Positions 10,985-22,079 of a DNA stretch of 64,000 nucleotides are shown here, piece after piece. Below the pieces are notes generated by a model. It was not told the DNA's origin. It did not search any database and saw only the letters and a program-made list of their open reading frames with translations. The stretch is taken from assembly GCA_944472155.2 (NCBI GenBank), contig OX235275.1, positions 31,288,231 through 31,352,230 of the forward strand, given 5' to 3'. The position numbers and the translations under genes were made by a program. Numbering within the stretch: the first letter of the stretch is position 1; every line of letters begins with the position of its first letter. The DNA is from Trichobilharzia szidati. Its lineage: Eukaryota; Platyhelminthes; Trematoda; Strigeidida; Schistosomatidae.

Positions 10985-11695
10985 TTACGTCCATTGTAGA
11001 TTTAATGAATGAACGAATTTCTTTTGTATGCAGAGTTCAGGATTTAGCAGATGAATTGCCATTGCTTCTGCGATGTGGAGAAGTTTGATCCGTACACTTT
11101 TAGCAAGATTGCCTTGTATTCTGTAGATAACTTTGAAGTTTATTTCTGGTTTGACTTGGTGTCCAGAGTCGATCAAATGTTCAAGGATCGAGCTTCGGGG
11201 GCATCGGTTTTCTCCTTTATAAAACCATGAAGGTAAATGTTCGTTGACGCGTTTGGATAGCGAACGCTGAGTACGGCCGATATACCTGGCTCCACACGAG
11301 CAGGTGAATTGGTAGATGCACATAGATGAGGCAAACAGCGGTAGCTTATCCTTCACGTTCATACGAATCATTGGTCTCGTGGAGAATGTCAGTCGTAATT
11401 CAGCTGCAAAGAAGGTTTTCTTCAATGAGTGGGAGAGCCGATTTCTCAGTATTTCTGTAGATTGGTCTCCATTGAACTGTAGGTTCATATAGAGAAGTCT
11501 TTTTGGAGCACTGGGTGTGGGCGGCTTCTCTGGTCTGGGTTTCATTGATTTTGTGATAAATCTTTCTGGATAGCCATTTTCAAGGAGGATTTTCTTAAGA
11601 GTGTTCATTTCATCTTCTATGGCGTCCAGGCTGCAAATTCTACGTATTCTGTGGCTTAGTGAACGGATTAAGTTTCGTTTAGTATATAGAGGCAC
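10985..11695 (-). pseudogene. PLE C-terminal region with GIY-YIG endonuclease (236 codons)
   Basis: Open frame holding the linker and endonuclease of a Penelope-like element. In order: RRIRRIC helix; ENGYPERF; LLYMNLQFNGD; F-A-A-E-L-R-L-T-F; KLPLFASSMCIYQF; then the zinc-binding/GIY-YIG start CSCGARYIGRTQRSLSKR (Y-I-G present, Arg in the QR block), H-L-P-S-W, SSILEHLIDSGH, F-K-V-I-Y-R-I, and ELCIQKKF at the end. This unit is continuous with the RT region upstream (11,880-12,757), separated only by frame disruptions. PLE endonucleases nick the target for target-primed reverse transcription. Domain intact, whole element 5' truncated and frameshifted. Confidence 0.85.
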
Positions 11696-11879
11696 CCAAC
11701 TGTGGAAGTTAGTGAGCTGTCCGTTCCACGTTGGCTTTCTGTAGATGGATCTTTTTAATGTTCCGTCTTGTGGCTTCTCGTTAGTTGAACGTCGAGAAAA
11801 GATATCTTTGAGTTAGACTCTTTCTCTAGTGTGAACTGAATCGCAGGGTGGCAGTTGTTGAAGAACTTCAGGATATCTT

Positions 11880-12206
11880 CTAAATTCTCTTCCTGTTGTT
11901 GCAGATGATGAAGGTGTCGTCGACGTATCTCTTGTAGAGTTCAAAGTTGTCAATCATATTCTTTAGGCAAGTGTTTTCGAGTTTTGACATAAAGAAATCC
12001 GCAAGCAGAGGGCCTAGTGGTGAGCCCATAGCTATACCATCCTCTTGATGATATATTTTATTGTTAAAGGAGAACTGGACGTTTAGGGTGCATCTCAGCA
12101 GAAGTTCTTTTAGATAGTCGGTGGGTATGCCGATGTTTACTCCTTCTGAGTGGATGAGCTCGCATATGTGACAAATTGTTTCAGTTAGTGGAACATTTGT
12201 AAACAA
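11880..12206 (-). pseudogene. PLE reverse transcriptase core fragment (108 codons)
   Basis: The frame begins MFTNVPLTETI and runs through the YHQEDGIAMGSPLGPLLADF block to KRYVDDTFIICN, which holds the paired catalytic aspartates. It is the palm centre of the PLE RT, closest to telomerase-type RTs. The frame is lost after the YVDD motif (a frameshift). It is part of the 10,760-12,770 element. Confidence 0.8.
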
Positions 12207-12779
12207 TGAGACAGTATCTAGTCAGATCATCGTGTGATTAGAAACATTGACGTTTTCGACGCAGTTGACGAATTCAAATGAATCTCGCACTGAGTGAAGG
12301 GAGACCTGTTTTCTTATTGGTTCAAGTAAGTTTGCTAGCCATCGGGCAGTGCGGTGGTATGGTGAATTAGTCATGTCGAGGATCGGTCGAAGTGGAGTGC
12401 CCATCTTGTGTACTTTAGGAAGTCCGTAGAGTCTTGGTATATTTGAACCAGATGGTTTCAGGGATTCAAACGTTTCGCTGGTAATGAAGGATTCGTTCTT
12501 CAGTTTACGGAGGATGTCTGTTAGTTTTTGTTCAATCTGCTACGTCATGCTTTTCTCGTTGGCCCGTTTGGTGAATTTAGATTCATCAGATAGAATGGTC
12601 AATATTTTACTGATATAGTCGTTACGGTTCATGATTACGATTCCTCCACCTTTATCAGGATGTATCAGCAAAATCTCTTCCTTGTTCATCAATTCTTTCA
12701 GCTCTTTGCAGTGTTTCTTCGTTAGTACAGATCTTCCGTTTGGATAGCAAAATCAAACAAATGAAGAAATTACCACGAG

Positions 12780-13150
12780 TGAATAACTAACACCCAGCAG
12801 AATTTATTCAAAAACATATGAAGAACCATAGTAAAACTTAGATTAGCAATTAAAAGTGACGGAAATCATGAGAATAATATAGCATGCGAAGCCTCTGTAG
12901 TACAGCCGCTGCATAAAGTAGGAACGTTACAGGTTTTACGTAGGATTCTCATTCAACCTGGTACTACGGTGGCACTGAAGTCATACAAGTCACTCAGAGA
13001 AACACTTTGTAGGCTTCAGCAACCAATAGAGTCAATTGAGAAAAGTAATATAATTTAGGAAATACCGTGTTATAACTGTGAGTAAGGTCAATTACACGAG
13101 GTGTCAAACTAGTAGATAGGGATCAGTTAGAATATTGGAACATAAATATT
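12780..13150 (+). mobile_element. Old plus-strand PLE, linker and start of endonuclease
   Basis: Continuation of the element at 10,431-10,740. Near 13,040-13,150 a frame with stops resembles the GIY-YIG start of the second PLE family (compare YKIHCNDCEVNYIGQTSR at 60,150-60,205, then LSEHK). Collinear with 24,600-24,935 on the other strand. Confidence 0.6.
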
Positions 13151-14470
13151 CATAAAACACAAAATATGTGAGCAAAGAATATCCTTTCCGATAATTTCCT
13201 CTTCTGGCTCTATAATAATAAATATGTTTATATACATAGAATATTCTAGATTAGTAGTCAATAACAATATTAGTATTTTTTAAATAATGTCGAGTTGTTA
13301 AGTAAGATCACAATCGAATAAAGAATTAGTAGCAAACAGAATATCAACTAAAATTAGTAAAATTCCACAAAAATTCAGGATCATTCAAAACTAGATAGCC
13401 AAGGTAATGATAATGTCTGCACAAACTTCCTTTAGATGCATAAATTAGGCTTGTTAATTTGGAGACCAACATCCACAGCAACATTCAGTAGTCGAACTCT
13501 TAATGCGAAATTAAGATTTGTCAGTATGCGGTAAATGACTTTGAAAGCCCGGTTAACATCAATCTTGTGTTCTGTATCCACAAGATGAGATAGACTAGCG
13601 CTACGAATACATTTTGTTTGTCCTTTACTTAACCACTTGTGGAGGTGTACGGAAATCCGACGAGAAACACACCTAATTGTACGGCCTATGTAACTGGCTC
13701 ACTCCACAGGAGCAGTTAAATTGGTAGATACACATGGAAGAGGCGAAATCAGGCAGTTTCTCGTTTACTTTCGAACGCCAAAGTGGAGTTGTTTTGAAGA
13801 TACAGCGTAATTCAGCAGCATAGAATGTTGTTTTTACCGCATTTCTAAGGCGTTCTGTTAGTATCCCGCTGAATTTGTCTCCGACGAACTGAATTCGTAA
13901 AAGTAAGGCCTTTTTACGAACAGTTAGTACCTCAGGCAGCCTTGATTTTTGATTCATATTCTTATCAGTTAACTTTTCAGGATAACCGTTTTTACTCAGC
14001 AACCGTTTAATATCATTAAGTTCCTCGTCAAGACATTCATCCGAGCAGATTGCTCTTGCTCTGATAACCAAGCACTTTATCAGATTACATATGTATTTTA
14101 AGGGCACGAAGCTAAAAATTGAGTATACTGACCCGTTGACGTTGGATTTCCATATTCACTTGTTCTTTTGTGCCATTCTGGTCATAAGGACGTCTAGTAA
14201 TGAATGAAATACTAGAATCTATTTCCATCTCAATAGTGAAATTTATTGCAGGATGAACATCGTTAAATTTATCCAGGATGTTCTTTGCTTCCTCCTCATT
14301 TATTTTTAAAAAAAACTAATATTTTTGTTGTCTACTGTTCTAGAATATTCGATGTGTATAAACATTTACGTAATAATAATAATACAGCAAGAAGAAGAAA
14401 TTATCGAAAAGGATATCCTTTGCTCAATGATTTCGTGATTAATAGACGACCTCTTAATGAATATATTCGC
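13148..14470 (-). mobile_element. PLE with inverted copy of its 3' end at both flanks
   Basis: Minus-strand PLE of the same subfamily as 57-775. The frame 13,673-14,107 (144 codons) reads ICNLIKCLVIRARAIC, KNGYPEKL, LLRIQFVGD, F-Y-A-A-E-L-R, KLPDFASSMCIYQFNCSC; it then breaks at the YIG core. About 130 bp of its 3' UTR (13,150-13,270) recurs in inverse orientation at 14,322-14,470 (GAAATTATCG-AAAGGATAT; TAGAATATTC-ATGT). It interrupts the older PLE, whose end resumes near 14,490. Confidence 0.75.
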
Positions 14471-14479
14471 TAGACAAGA

Positions 14480-14830
14480 GAGAAGCAGAGAGAAATATGT
14501 ATAAGACAAATTGTGAAGCAGTGTGACTAAATCGATATGATTATTAGCAGCAATAATCTGTGCTCGAAACCTTGTCAGCCAGTTGATAATACAGCCTCGC
14601 TGTGTGATATTTGAAATGAACTTGTCTAATATGGAGTGACATTTTACAACAAAGTGCCCAAGTTCCATACTTGCATTGACCAAGTCAAAATTGTTAACAG
14701 TTTTGACAACACCTTTATTCAACGACACTGTTAGGTATTCCCAAGCACGTGAATTTAAAATCCTGGAGCAACGTCCAATTCTGCTTGCTCCAAAGCCACA
14801 GTCGCACTGATAGATACAATTAAAAGTGGC
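14480..14830 (+). mobile_element. 3' end of the old plus-strand PLE
   Basis: Contains TCGATATGATTATTAG and TGTGCTCGAAAC, the sequence that follows the endonuclease stop in the 53-kb and 60-kb PLE copies, then AGTGCCCAAGTT, which is their 3' terminus. Collinear and inverted relative to 24,040-24,290. Confidence 0.6.
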
Positions 14831-15018
14831 TAGCCAATGAACGCCATCCCAGTTTCGGAATAACCACTGATCGTCGTGCGAACAATATTAGCTGTAACTG
14901 TATTTGTAGCGAATTTCTCAACTTGTCGACTATTAATTCACTTGCGTGAGTATCATCTGTGGATTGCAGTTGCATATATATGGAGCATATTTCTTAACAG
15001 ATAAAGGAGAATTCCTTC

Positions 15019-15228
15019 CTACTTTCCTCGCCATACGTAAGTGATGAAGTTTTCTGAGGAGCTGTTTTCGACTGATATGTCGTTTCCACCATCGTCAGCT
15101 TCGCCTTCACTGGTATCTTCACGACAAATTGCACTGACTTTCATAACAGACAGTAATAAAGCTGTGAAAATGAGCATACTGACTGCTCCAAGTACATTTC
15201 TTATGAAAATTCCTCTTTGTTCTACCAT
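15019..15228 (-). CDS. Possible small single-pass membrane protein or exon
   Basis: Open frame of 69 codons: a short charged start, a strong hydrophobic stretch (about residues 8-32, NVLGAVSMLIFTALLLSVMK), then an acidic serine-rich tail (TSEGEADDGGND, VENSSSEN) ending VWRGK. This looks like a signal anchor or a secreted protein with a signal peptide. The last 24 or so codons recur at 23,730-23,785 in the right arm, truncated at the 5' side. No homology recognised; it could be one exon of a longer gene or chance. No codon evidence beyond one duplicated tail. Confidence 0.35.
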   Translation of the reverse strand: MVEQRGIFIRNVLGAVSMLIFTALLLSVMKVSAICREDTSEGEADDGGNDISVENSSSENFITYVWRGK

Positions 15229-15839
15229 CTCGTCTTCTTGTCAGTACGACGTCCGAAATGGAAATTTACTTCCTCACCTGTGAATCCGATAGCTGAATGT
15301 ACTTCACTGAATTGAGAAATTCCTACCTTCCTGTACAACTCATTTTCACAAAGAATGAAGGCATCATCCATATGCAGATGGTGAATTCTAACACCAGTCT
15401 ATTGGAGTGCTGATGCGCTATCCACTGAGTCACATATAAGCGAATTTCCTTCTGAGAAAACAAGAAAATATTCCTCTGAACAACCTTATGAGGAAAGTTT
15501 AATTTTTAGTGCCGGTGTGTGAATGATACCTGCATTCTCTGTGAAAATGATTTGAAATACCCTCCAAATAGCAATAAATATGTATTATCCGTAATTTCTA
15601 GTCAGGTTTGGCAATTACATAATAAAATGTTATCATTTGTGACAAAACAATTTTGTTAGTGTCCCTTACAAAATATTTCGCTTGGATAATTATTCTGAAG
15701 AATTTTAAACAATGACTGTGATTTTGTGGATCAAATAATAATAATAATGTGGTGAATGTTTTGAACGCAGTTAATAACGATGATTATAATGATAACAAAT
15801 ATTGATAATAAGGTTTATGCAGGTGGCGATAAGAATAAC

Positions 15840-15925
15840 AAAGTTAGTAATATATGTATACATATATAATATATATACATGTATATATATTATATGTATA
15901 TATATATATGTATATATATAATTCA
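15840..15925. repeat. (TA)n-rich palindromic microsatellite
   Basis: Alternating ATATGTATACATATAT-type sequence over about 85 bp, able to extrude as a cruciform. Confidence 0.8.
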
Positions 15926-15929
15926 ATAA

Positions 15930-16380
15930 ATAAATTTGGTCACATATTAAAAGTTACGTAATACTAAGGGTGAAGTGGACAGATAATCCGACTTTAAATA
16001 AATAACATAAAAATACGAAGGAGATGGAAAATAAGAAAGGGTGGGAGGGTTTTGAATAGAATTCACCTAGGCCAAGGGAGAGACAAAGGTAGGACAAACT
16101 TCTTTTGTATGGAAAGACTAGGATTGTTCTCTCGAATTAATTCCCATAGCTTCGGCTATGTGTGAAAGACGGATTCGAATTCCGTTTAAAAAGGTTCGAT
16201 GGAATGCGATAGATAACTGTGAAGGCACTATTTTTGTCCACTTGGTGACCGTTATCAAGCAAATGAGCCAAAATAGAACTTCTTATACCACATTATTATT
16301 ATTATTATTTGATCCACAAAGACACCATCATTGGTTAAAAAGTTTTATATATAAATCTATTAAAACAATTTGTCCCTTTG
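15930..16380. other. Non-coding stretch without a recognised element
   Basis: AT-rich. I see no coding signature. It lies between the microsatellite and the PLE at 16.4 kb, in a part of the left arm that has no counterpart in the right arm. Confidence 0.4.
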
Positions 16381-16384
16381 ATAA

Positions 16385-17650
16385 ATTTGAATAAGGCATT
16401 AAGAAGACAAATTTCGCGAGATGATATCATTTCGTAGTTTCTTTACAACCGCTTTACAACTAACATGTTTAACAATAATAAAATAAAGCTCATGACAATT
16501 ACTCAGTTAAATGGAAAGCACAAAAGTACATACTAATGACCAATCATATTTAGATAGGTCATGTAGTCCAGGGTAGTCTATTGATTTTTGTACACACAGT
16601 TTAGGCTGTCTGTGATTAATCCAACGTGCTTCCATTACCTTCCGAACTCGAATCGAATAACAAACTCGGTTCCCTCGATATTACAATGACCAGGAGAGAT
16701 GATGGAAAGATTCAGTGATCTATTTCTCGCAAACAGACATGGAGTGGACAATATCTTCATTTCACCAGTTTTGTTCCTATCCAGGTTAAACGTTCCCCAG
16801 TGAAATGTTTGTTCTCAATGGCCCGTAACATATGGACGAGCGATGCATTGACGGATGAGTTACGACATATACATTCAGTTTTATTAGCTAATGGTTATCC
16901 AGAAAACTTTATCACTTGCCACAGTAAAGAAAGACCACATCTAGAAAAGACAGCTTCTGTACCAAAGAAAGCTGTCTTTATTAACCTACCATTCAAGGGT
17001 GACCAGATTATGCAGTTGACAGCTCAAAGACTTCGGTCAGCCATCAAACGCACATTCTACGCCGCATCTCTTTTTCTCACTTGCCGAACATTTTCGATCC
17101 CTGTACCTACGATTAAAGGACGAAATTCTGCGGACTCTACTTCAAACTGTATCTACAAGTTCACCTGCAGCTGCGGTGACACCTATATAGGTAGAACCAA
17201 CAGAATGTTCCCATGTCGTCGGAAAAAACATGTTCCAAAATGGCTACTAATTCATATAGAAAATCCCAATGCGAGTAATCTGAATAGAAATCCAGCATCA
17301 TCCATTGCAAAACACTTATTAATGTCAGGTCACAGAATCAATATTAATGACTGTTTCACAAATATTTCACATACCTCTAATTCAAGGCAACTGAAGGTGA
17401 TGGAAGCACTTTGGATTAATCACATACAGCCTAAACTGTGTGTACAAAAATCAATAGACTACCCTGGACTACATGACCTATCTAAATATGATTGGTCATT
17501 AGTATGTACTTTTGTGCTTTTTATTTAACTGAGTAATTGTCATGAACTTTATTTTATTATTGTTAAACATGTTAGTTGTAAAGCGGTTGTAAAGAAACTA
17601 CGAAATGATATCATCTCGCGAAATTTGTCTTCTTAATGCCTCATTCAAAT
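16385..17650 (+). mobile_element. PLE flanked by inverted copies of its own 3' end
   Basis: The segment 16,385-16,642 is the reverse complement, with few mismatches, of 17,393-17,650, which covers the last codons of the endonuclease and the 3' UTR. Between them (about 750 bp) is a plus-strand PLE C-terminus. A direct repeat ATATAAATCTAT at 16,349-16,360 and 17,649-17,660 could be the target-site duplication. Confidence 0.8.
16800..17528 (+). CDS. PLE C-terminal ORF with GIY-YIG endonuclease (242 codons)
   Basis: Longest intact PLE frame here. In order: MARNIWTSDALTDELRHIH helix; ANGYPENF; AVFINLPFKGD; RTFYAASLFLT; NCIYKFTCSCGDTYIGRTNR (zinc ligands C-S-C-G followed by Y-I-G-R); HVPKWL; SSIAKHLLMSGH; then the acidic catalytic position in LKVMEALWINH; and PKLCVQKS near the end. 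No RT upstream: the unit starts at the linker, so it is not a complete pol. The terminal 40 codons overlap the right inverted-repeat arm. Possibly still foldable as an endonuclease; expression unknown. Confidence 0.75.
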   Translation: MKCLFSMARNIWTSDALTDELRHIHSVLLANGYPENFITCHSKERPHLEKTASVPKKAVFINLPFKGDQIMQLTAQRLRSAIKRTFYAASLFLTCRTFSIPVPTIKGRNSADSTSNCIYKFTCSCGDTYIGRTNRMFPCRRKKHVPKWLLIHIENPNASNLNRNPASSIAKHLLMSGHRININDCFTNISHTSNSRQLKVMEALWINHIQPKLCVQKSIDYPGLHDLSKYDWSLVCTFVLFI

Positions 17651-17984
17651 ATAAATCTATGTAAATTAGAGTAAAGCCTGAAGAAGATCTAACTGAAAAC
17701 AGTATTGTTCGCTTATATGTCTTGTTCTAATATTAAAAATGGGAATATTTAAGAATTATTCTGAACACTGTTCCAAAGTACGCAAACTAACCTGTGGCTG
17801 GGTACATTCAGCATTGTTTGTTCCACATTACCAGTTTAATTCTGAGATGCAAAATGGCTATCCAAAAAGAATATCGTCAGTTCTGTTTTCTACAGAATCA
17901 TGTCAGCTAGACAGACAGATGACCCGAGAATGACTGCTTCAAATTAACGCACAGACATTCTCCAATATGCCATAAATCCAATTC

Positions 17985-18545
17985 ACAATTTGCGATTACC
18001 CAATTTGAGGGTGTAAAATTTCAGTTTCACAGTTTCCCTTGAATGCCTAACACACTGGGACCACGACAGGATTTATTGGGTAGCGTATATTATATTCAGA
18101 GATAAGTGGGAATTTTAAATTAGATGTACGGTATTGACAGTTCGCCTATGTAGCTAGCCAGCCACAAATTCGATAATTTGAAATGATTCCGTTTTCTGAA
18201 CTGGGTCAAATCAGATACTTCACTGAAGCTGTCGGTCCAAAACAATCGAAACGGCACTACGGTGTTCAGATCACTTCTGATTTCTTCACAAAACACTAAC
18301 GATTCGCGTGAGTGGCTTCAAACTACTTATATAAATCAGCTAGTAGTATCTTGAGTGATGCCGTAATTTATTGTGTAGATGATGTTGGCTTTGGTGAAAA
18401 AACAAGTCAAGTAGCTCAGAAAAGAGGCAAATTTTCAGCGAATTCACATTCTCACTTTAGCTGTACAATCACATTTATATACAGTTATTTCATGAAGGAC
18501 AGTCGTGAGAAAAATGATCGGTGGTCACAAGCGTCGTTGTTAGTA
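17985..18545. repeat. Inner left arm segment, mirrored at 23,160-23,715
   Basis: Close inverted match that includes a shared open frame (18,312-18,563 plus; 23,164-23,388 minus) with YLYKSASS, SDAVIYCVDDVGFG, KTSQVAQKRGKFSANSHSH and KNDRWSQ. The frame differs at only a few residues, but I recognise no protein family, and several frames are open in this short region. Confidence 0.7.
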
Positions 18546-18579
18546 TCAGCCTCCAATATCTGATAAATCAAAATCAAAA

Positions 18580-18760
18580 TTTTGCTACTACCCAATTCTA
18601 GGGTGTAAAATTTCAGTCGAACAGTCTCACTCGAAAAGCAAACATCATTCGTAATTTCTTATCAGATGCGTGAATTACATAATAAAATATTATCATCATT
18701 CGTAACAAAAACTAATTGGCTCTGCACTTTGTAAAATAGTTCATGCAATGTATATTTGTC
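18580..18760. repeat. Direct repeat of segments at 15,580-15,700 and 17,985-18,050
   Basis: The block TAGGGTGTAAAATTTCAGT near 18,600 repeats 18,010, and GAATTACATAATAAAATATT near 18,670 repeats the sequence near 15,615. This suggests that a tandem arrangement existed before later insertions. Confidence 0.5.
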
Positions 18761-19139
18761 AAAAGGTGGCGGGGTTGTAGAGATAATGGGATTAGTAGTC
18801 ACTTGAAACATTCTGATGATATGACATTGCTAAATTCAATGTGCCAACCGAAATGATACCGGAAAACAGTTCATAATTAGAATAATAATTATAACAATTA
18901 ACGTAATAACAATAATAATAATAATGAGGGAAGCATGTACAAATTGAGTAAATAAAATGAAAAATAATTAGAACCAGCGTATGAATAGGGATTATCTTAC
19001 GTTAACATAGACGAACTAAGGCCATGAGAGTTTGGAAAGTTTGTTCAACCTCTCAAACGCCTATAGTCATCATCCGTCTATGCTAAAGTATGATAATCCT
19101 CACCCAATTTTTTATTCCTTCATGTTTTCAGTGGAACAT

Positions 19140-19345
19140 AGAGCTTCACGCTAGAGGCTTGAAGTTTAGGTAGCAGTGGTATTTATTTTCTACAGGACAG
19201 AGTCGTTAGGCTCATGCCCAACCTTCCCTCTTTACCAGTCTTATTAGTGGCTTAGCGAGGTAAAGTGGTGCGTCCACCAGGGATCAAACACCGGATCACA
19301 TGGTGCGTGTTTGGCGAGCCACCGACGCACTAACTCATACTTTGG
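19140..19345 (-). mobile_element. tRNA-like SINE candidate
   Basis: The minus strand reads GTGGCTCGCC (box-A-like) and, about 35 bases on, GGTGTTTGATCCCTGG (box-B-like). No amino-acceptor stem closes, so it is not a tRNA gene. I see no hammerhead core. Confidence 0.35.
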
Positions 19346-20154
19346 CCTTATTCATTTCTCGTCTTGCTTATTTCAATTTGTTTGACCCCCCCTCCCGCCT
19401 TATCATCAATATTATCATTATTATGTTGATTGTTACTATAATTATAACTACATTTCCCAGTTTGACTTGTTCTGGTACTTTCTTACTCGTCAATATTGCC
19501 TTATTATAATTCTCACCTTGTTGTGTGACAAAACACACGACCAATCATTTTTCCTACAGTTCAAGACAGTTTATTGTGTAGTTGTAAAGCCTACTGAGAA
19601 ATTACAGCGAAAATTCGTATATGCCCAAATTATGCTCTATAATTTTTGAGACGAGAATTCGATTGCAGTGTATAATTATAAGTTCATGAAAAATGTCTAT
19701 TCCATTCCTTCCATCCACCTTCATCGTATCATTGCTAATGAACTTTTAGTGTGAAAACAGTTTGGTGAACACTTTCAATACCAGCACAACCCCACCCCCC
19801 TTGGTTTTTTCAGTGATCGCAAAGAAATCTACAATGAAATATGTTTAGAACCCTAGGAAATCGCATAATCAAAATACTAACCTCCAGCTAACTGATAACT
19901 TCGTGTTAGATATCCTCAAATTGTACTGAGGAATTTTACCACTTTTGGGGTCGACTGTTGCAAGATGGTGTTTCCACTGATTGTAGGCATTAGTCAGGGG
20001 AATAGCTATACACCACGAATTGACAACGTTAGAAATATTAGGAAAGATAATAATACACATTCATGAGTTTATAGTCCGTACTGAAGGCCACGGCAGTAAT
20101 AGTCTCCGGACTTGCTTCTTTTCCGCACAAAGCACTGGTTGTTTCACGCGAACT

Positions 20155-20880
20155 GCGATAATAATAATAATCACTTTATTCCACAACAATAACAATTTAC
20201 AGCATGGAATTTTCAGCGTTTCATTTTACATATTGCATTGGTTTAGCTCTTTTTATAATTATATAAATTTATGAAATGTTAAAAATATTGATAATTAATA
20301 GGAAAAAATAAAAACCCCAACAAAATCACACCATTGCTAGGTCATAGTGAATAATAAATAAATAATATAACAAATCACACATACGATAATATGCATCATT
20401 ACTTTTTATAGTTTAGTTAATGATTTAAAAGTTGTAAAAGTTCTTTTCTGATATTCGTCTCTTCACACAATACTCGTGCCAAATATGGTACGATCGAATT
20501 TTTATATTTTGTAGTACGAGCATAAATGTTTATGAAATTTCTTCTGGTCTTACCCGAAGAGATACAAGGAAACAATTGTGAATAAACAGGATGTTCACTA
20601 TCAGACAAAATAACTTTAGCTAAGCGTTTACAAGAATTCATGTGCCTATTGACAGCAGTGTCGGTTAGTTGAGTCAAAGGGATAGCACTGACCCTACTTA
20701 CAGCCTTCAATGTTCTTCGTAGTATTATATGGTCTTTTTTGAGTAGCCCAGGGAAGAATAATGGAGAACAATAAAGAAAGATGGGCAAAACACATGAATT
20801 AATAAATTGTATGAGAAGAGATTGGGTTATACCTGAGTGCCTCAACTTCTTTATGTAATAAGTCAGACAGAAAATCATTT
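20155..20880 (-). mobile_element. CR1-like LINE, RT C-terminus, 3' UTR and (ATT)n tail
   Basis: Frame of 153 codons (20,417-20,878, minus): YIKKLRHSGITQSLL, INSCVLPIFLYCSPLFFPGL, LLKKDHIILRRTLKAVSRVS, HPVYSQLFPC, and the end motif YARTTKYKNSIVPYLARVLC. This is the RT thumb and C-terminal tail shared with 28.6, 44.3, 48.2, 53.6 and 62 kb. The 3' end is the ATT repeat near 20,158. Truncated at the 5' side. Confidence 0.85.
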
Positions 20881-20889
20881 TAGAAACTA

Positions 20890-21480
20890 AAAACCCTCTG
20901 CTGTTTGGAGCACGCCATACTTAGATTTTTTCAGCAATTTATTTCGCACCCGATAGATGGTAGTGAAGGAATCTCTAATGCTGGCTGGCTTTGTTGCCGG
21001 TTTGGACTAGATGGTCTAATATCGAACTAGTCTTGGTTTTCACAACAACTTTACTTATCCCTAATGGGAGATATTCTGGAGTACGAAAATTCACTGTCTG
21101 GTTCACGGCTGAATAACGACAAGGGAAGTAGGCGAGGTTTCAAAGTAAGTCGGCTGAGAATAGAAACAGGATCATATTCATCGTAGTCTAGTATGCTAAC
21201 ATGGTACAACAGACGCCCCTACAAACAATAGTGACCGGAAATCTCATGATTTTTTTAGTGGTTTCACTTCAATTCAGGGTTATTTTTAAGATATGCGTGA
21301 AACTTGCAAAGAGGTCACTCTCTTAAATGTTGAGCATGGCGAATGTCATCATAAGTTTATAATCATCGTAATGTCTACCATTCATCAGAATCACTGGAAC
21401 ACGAGAATTCTAGTCAGTTCACTGTTGTCAGTGCTACGGATAACTTGGGCAGCTTATTTGGAATATCATATAATTCTTGA
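20890..21480. other. No recognised feature
   Basis: Part of the central spacer of the palindrome. No coding or repeat signature recognised. Confidence 0.3.
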
Positions 21481-21483
21481 TTA

Positions 21484-21535
21484 GTGAGATATATATATAT
21501 AGATGTCGCTAAATATATATATATATATATAGATG
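21484..21535. repeat. (TA)n microsatellites with shared ATAGATGTC ends
   Basis: Two TA runs, each followed by ATAGATGTC (ATAGATGTCGCT, then ATAGATGTCTCC). They lie within the central spacer of the palindrome. Confidence 0.8.
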
Positions 21536-22079
21536 TCTCCCTACAAATGCCTTCTTCACTGATCCAAAATCACCTGGCTGTGGTGCCTATTGATAACTTT
21601 TGCCAATCTTCATAATGTCTATCGGTTCCTGGCGAAATCCACAATGGAAATGTACACAACCACCAACCATCCAAATCCTACAGCTTCAAATTCATACTAC
21701 TTACGATGTAGACGGTAAGGCTATGTATTCAAATACTTCTCCGATGAACAATAATAATCACAGATATTTACTGAACCACATTTGCATGCTGACTACTCAT
21801 CAGTACGTGCGTTCACTGTGCAAGCCTCCTACACAAGCCTGTAGTCGACTTCCAGATATACTGATGAACACTTTCATCAAGGCTTTTTATGAAGGCGGAC
21901 CGAGGTTATGCGTACATCCACACAAACATTTTTGTGTTCATAGAATATTAAATAGAAATTATAGAAATCTTTCGCTGTAGATTTCGCATGATAACCCACG
22001 AAATCACTTGACTACAGGACATGTCAACCGAAATACCAAATCACGAAATATCACAAAGCCAGAATTTATGAAAGACTCC

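Larger units (their letters stand above)
10760..12770 (-). mobile_element. 5'-truncated Penelope-like element (RT + GIY-YIG)
   Basis: The best-preserved PLE in the window, inserted into the older plus-strand PLE. Reading leftward from 12,757: KKHCKELKELMNKEE, PDKGGGIVIMNR (PLE block with GGG), then GLPKVHKMGTPLRPI, FTNVPL, the RT core GIAMGSPLGPLLADFF, catalytic YVDDTF near 11,920, FLDVQLTR, and the endonuclease frame. In-frame stops near 12,220 and 12,540 and frameshifts near 11,880 and 11,700 show it is dead. The 5' end is cut inside the region before the RT. Confidence 0.85.
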
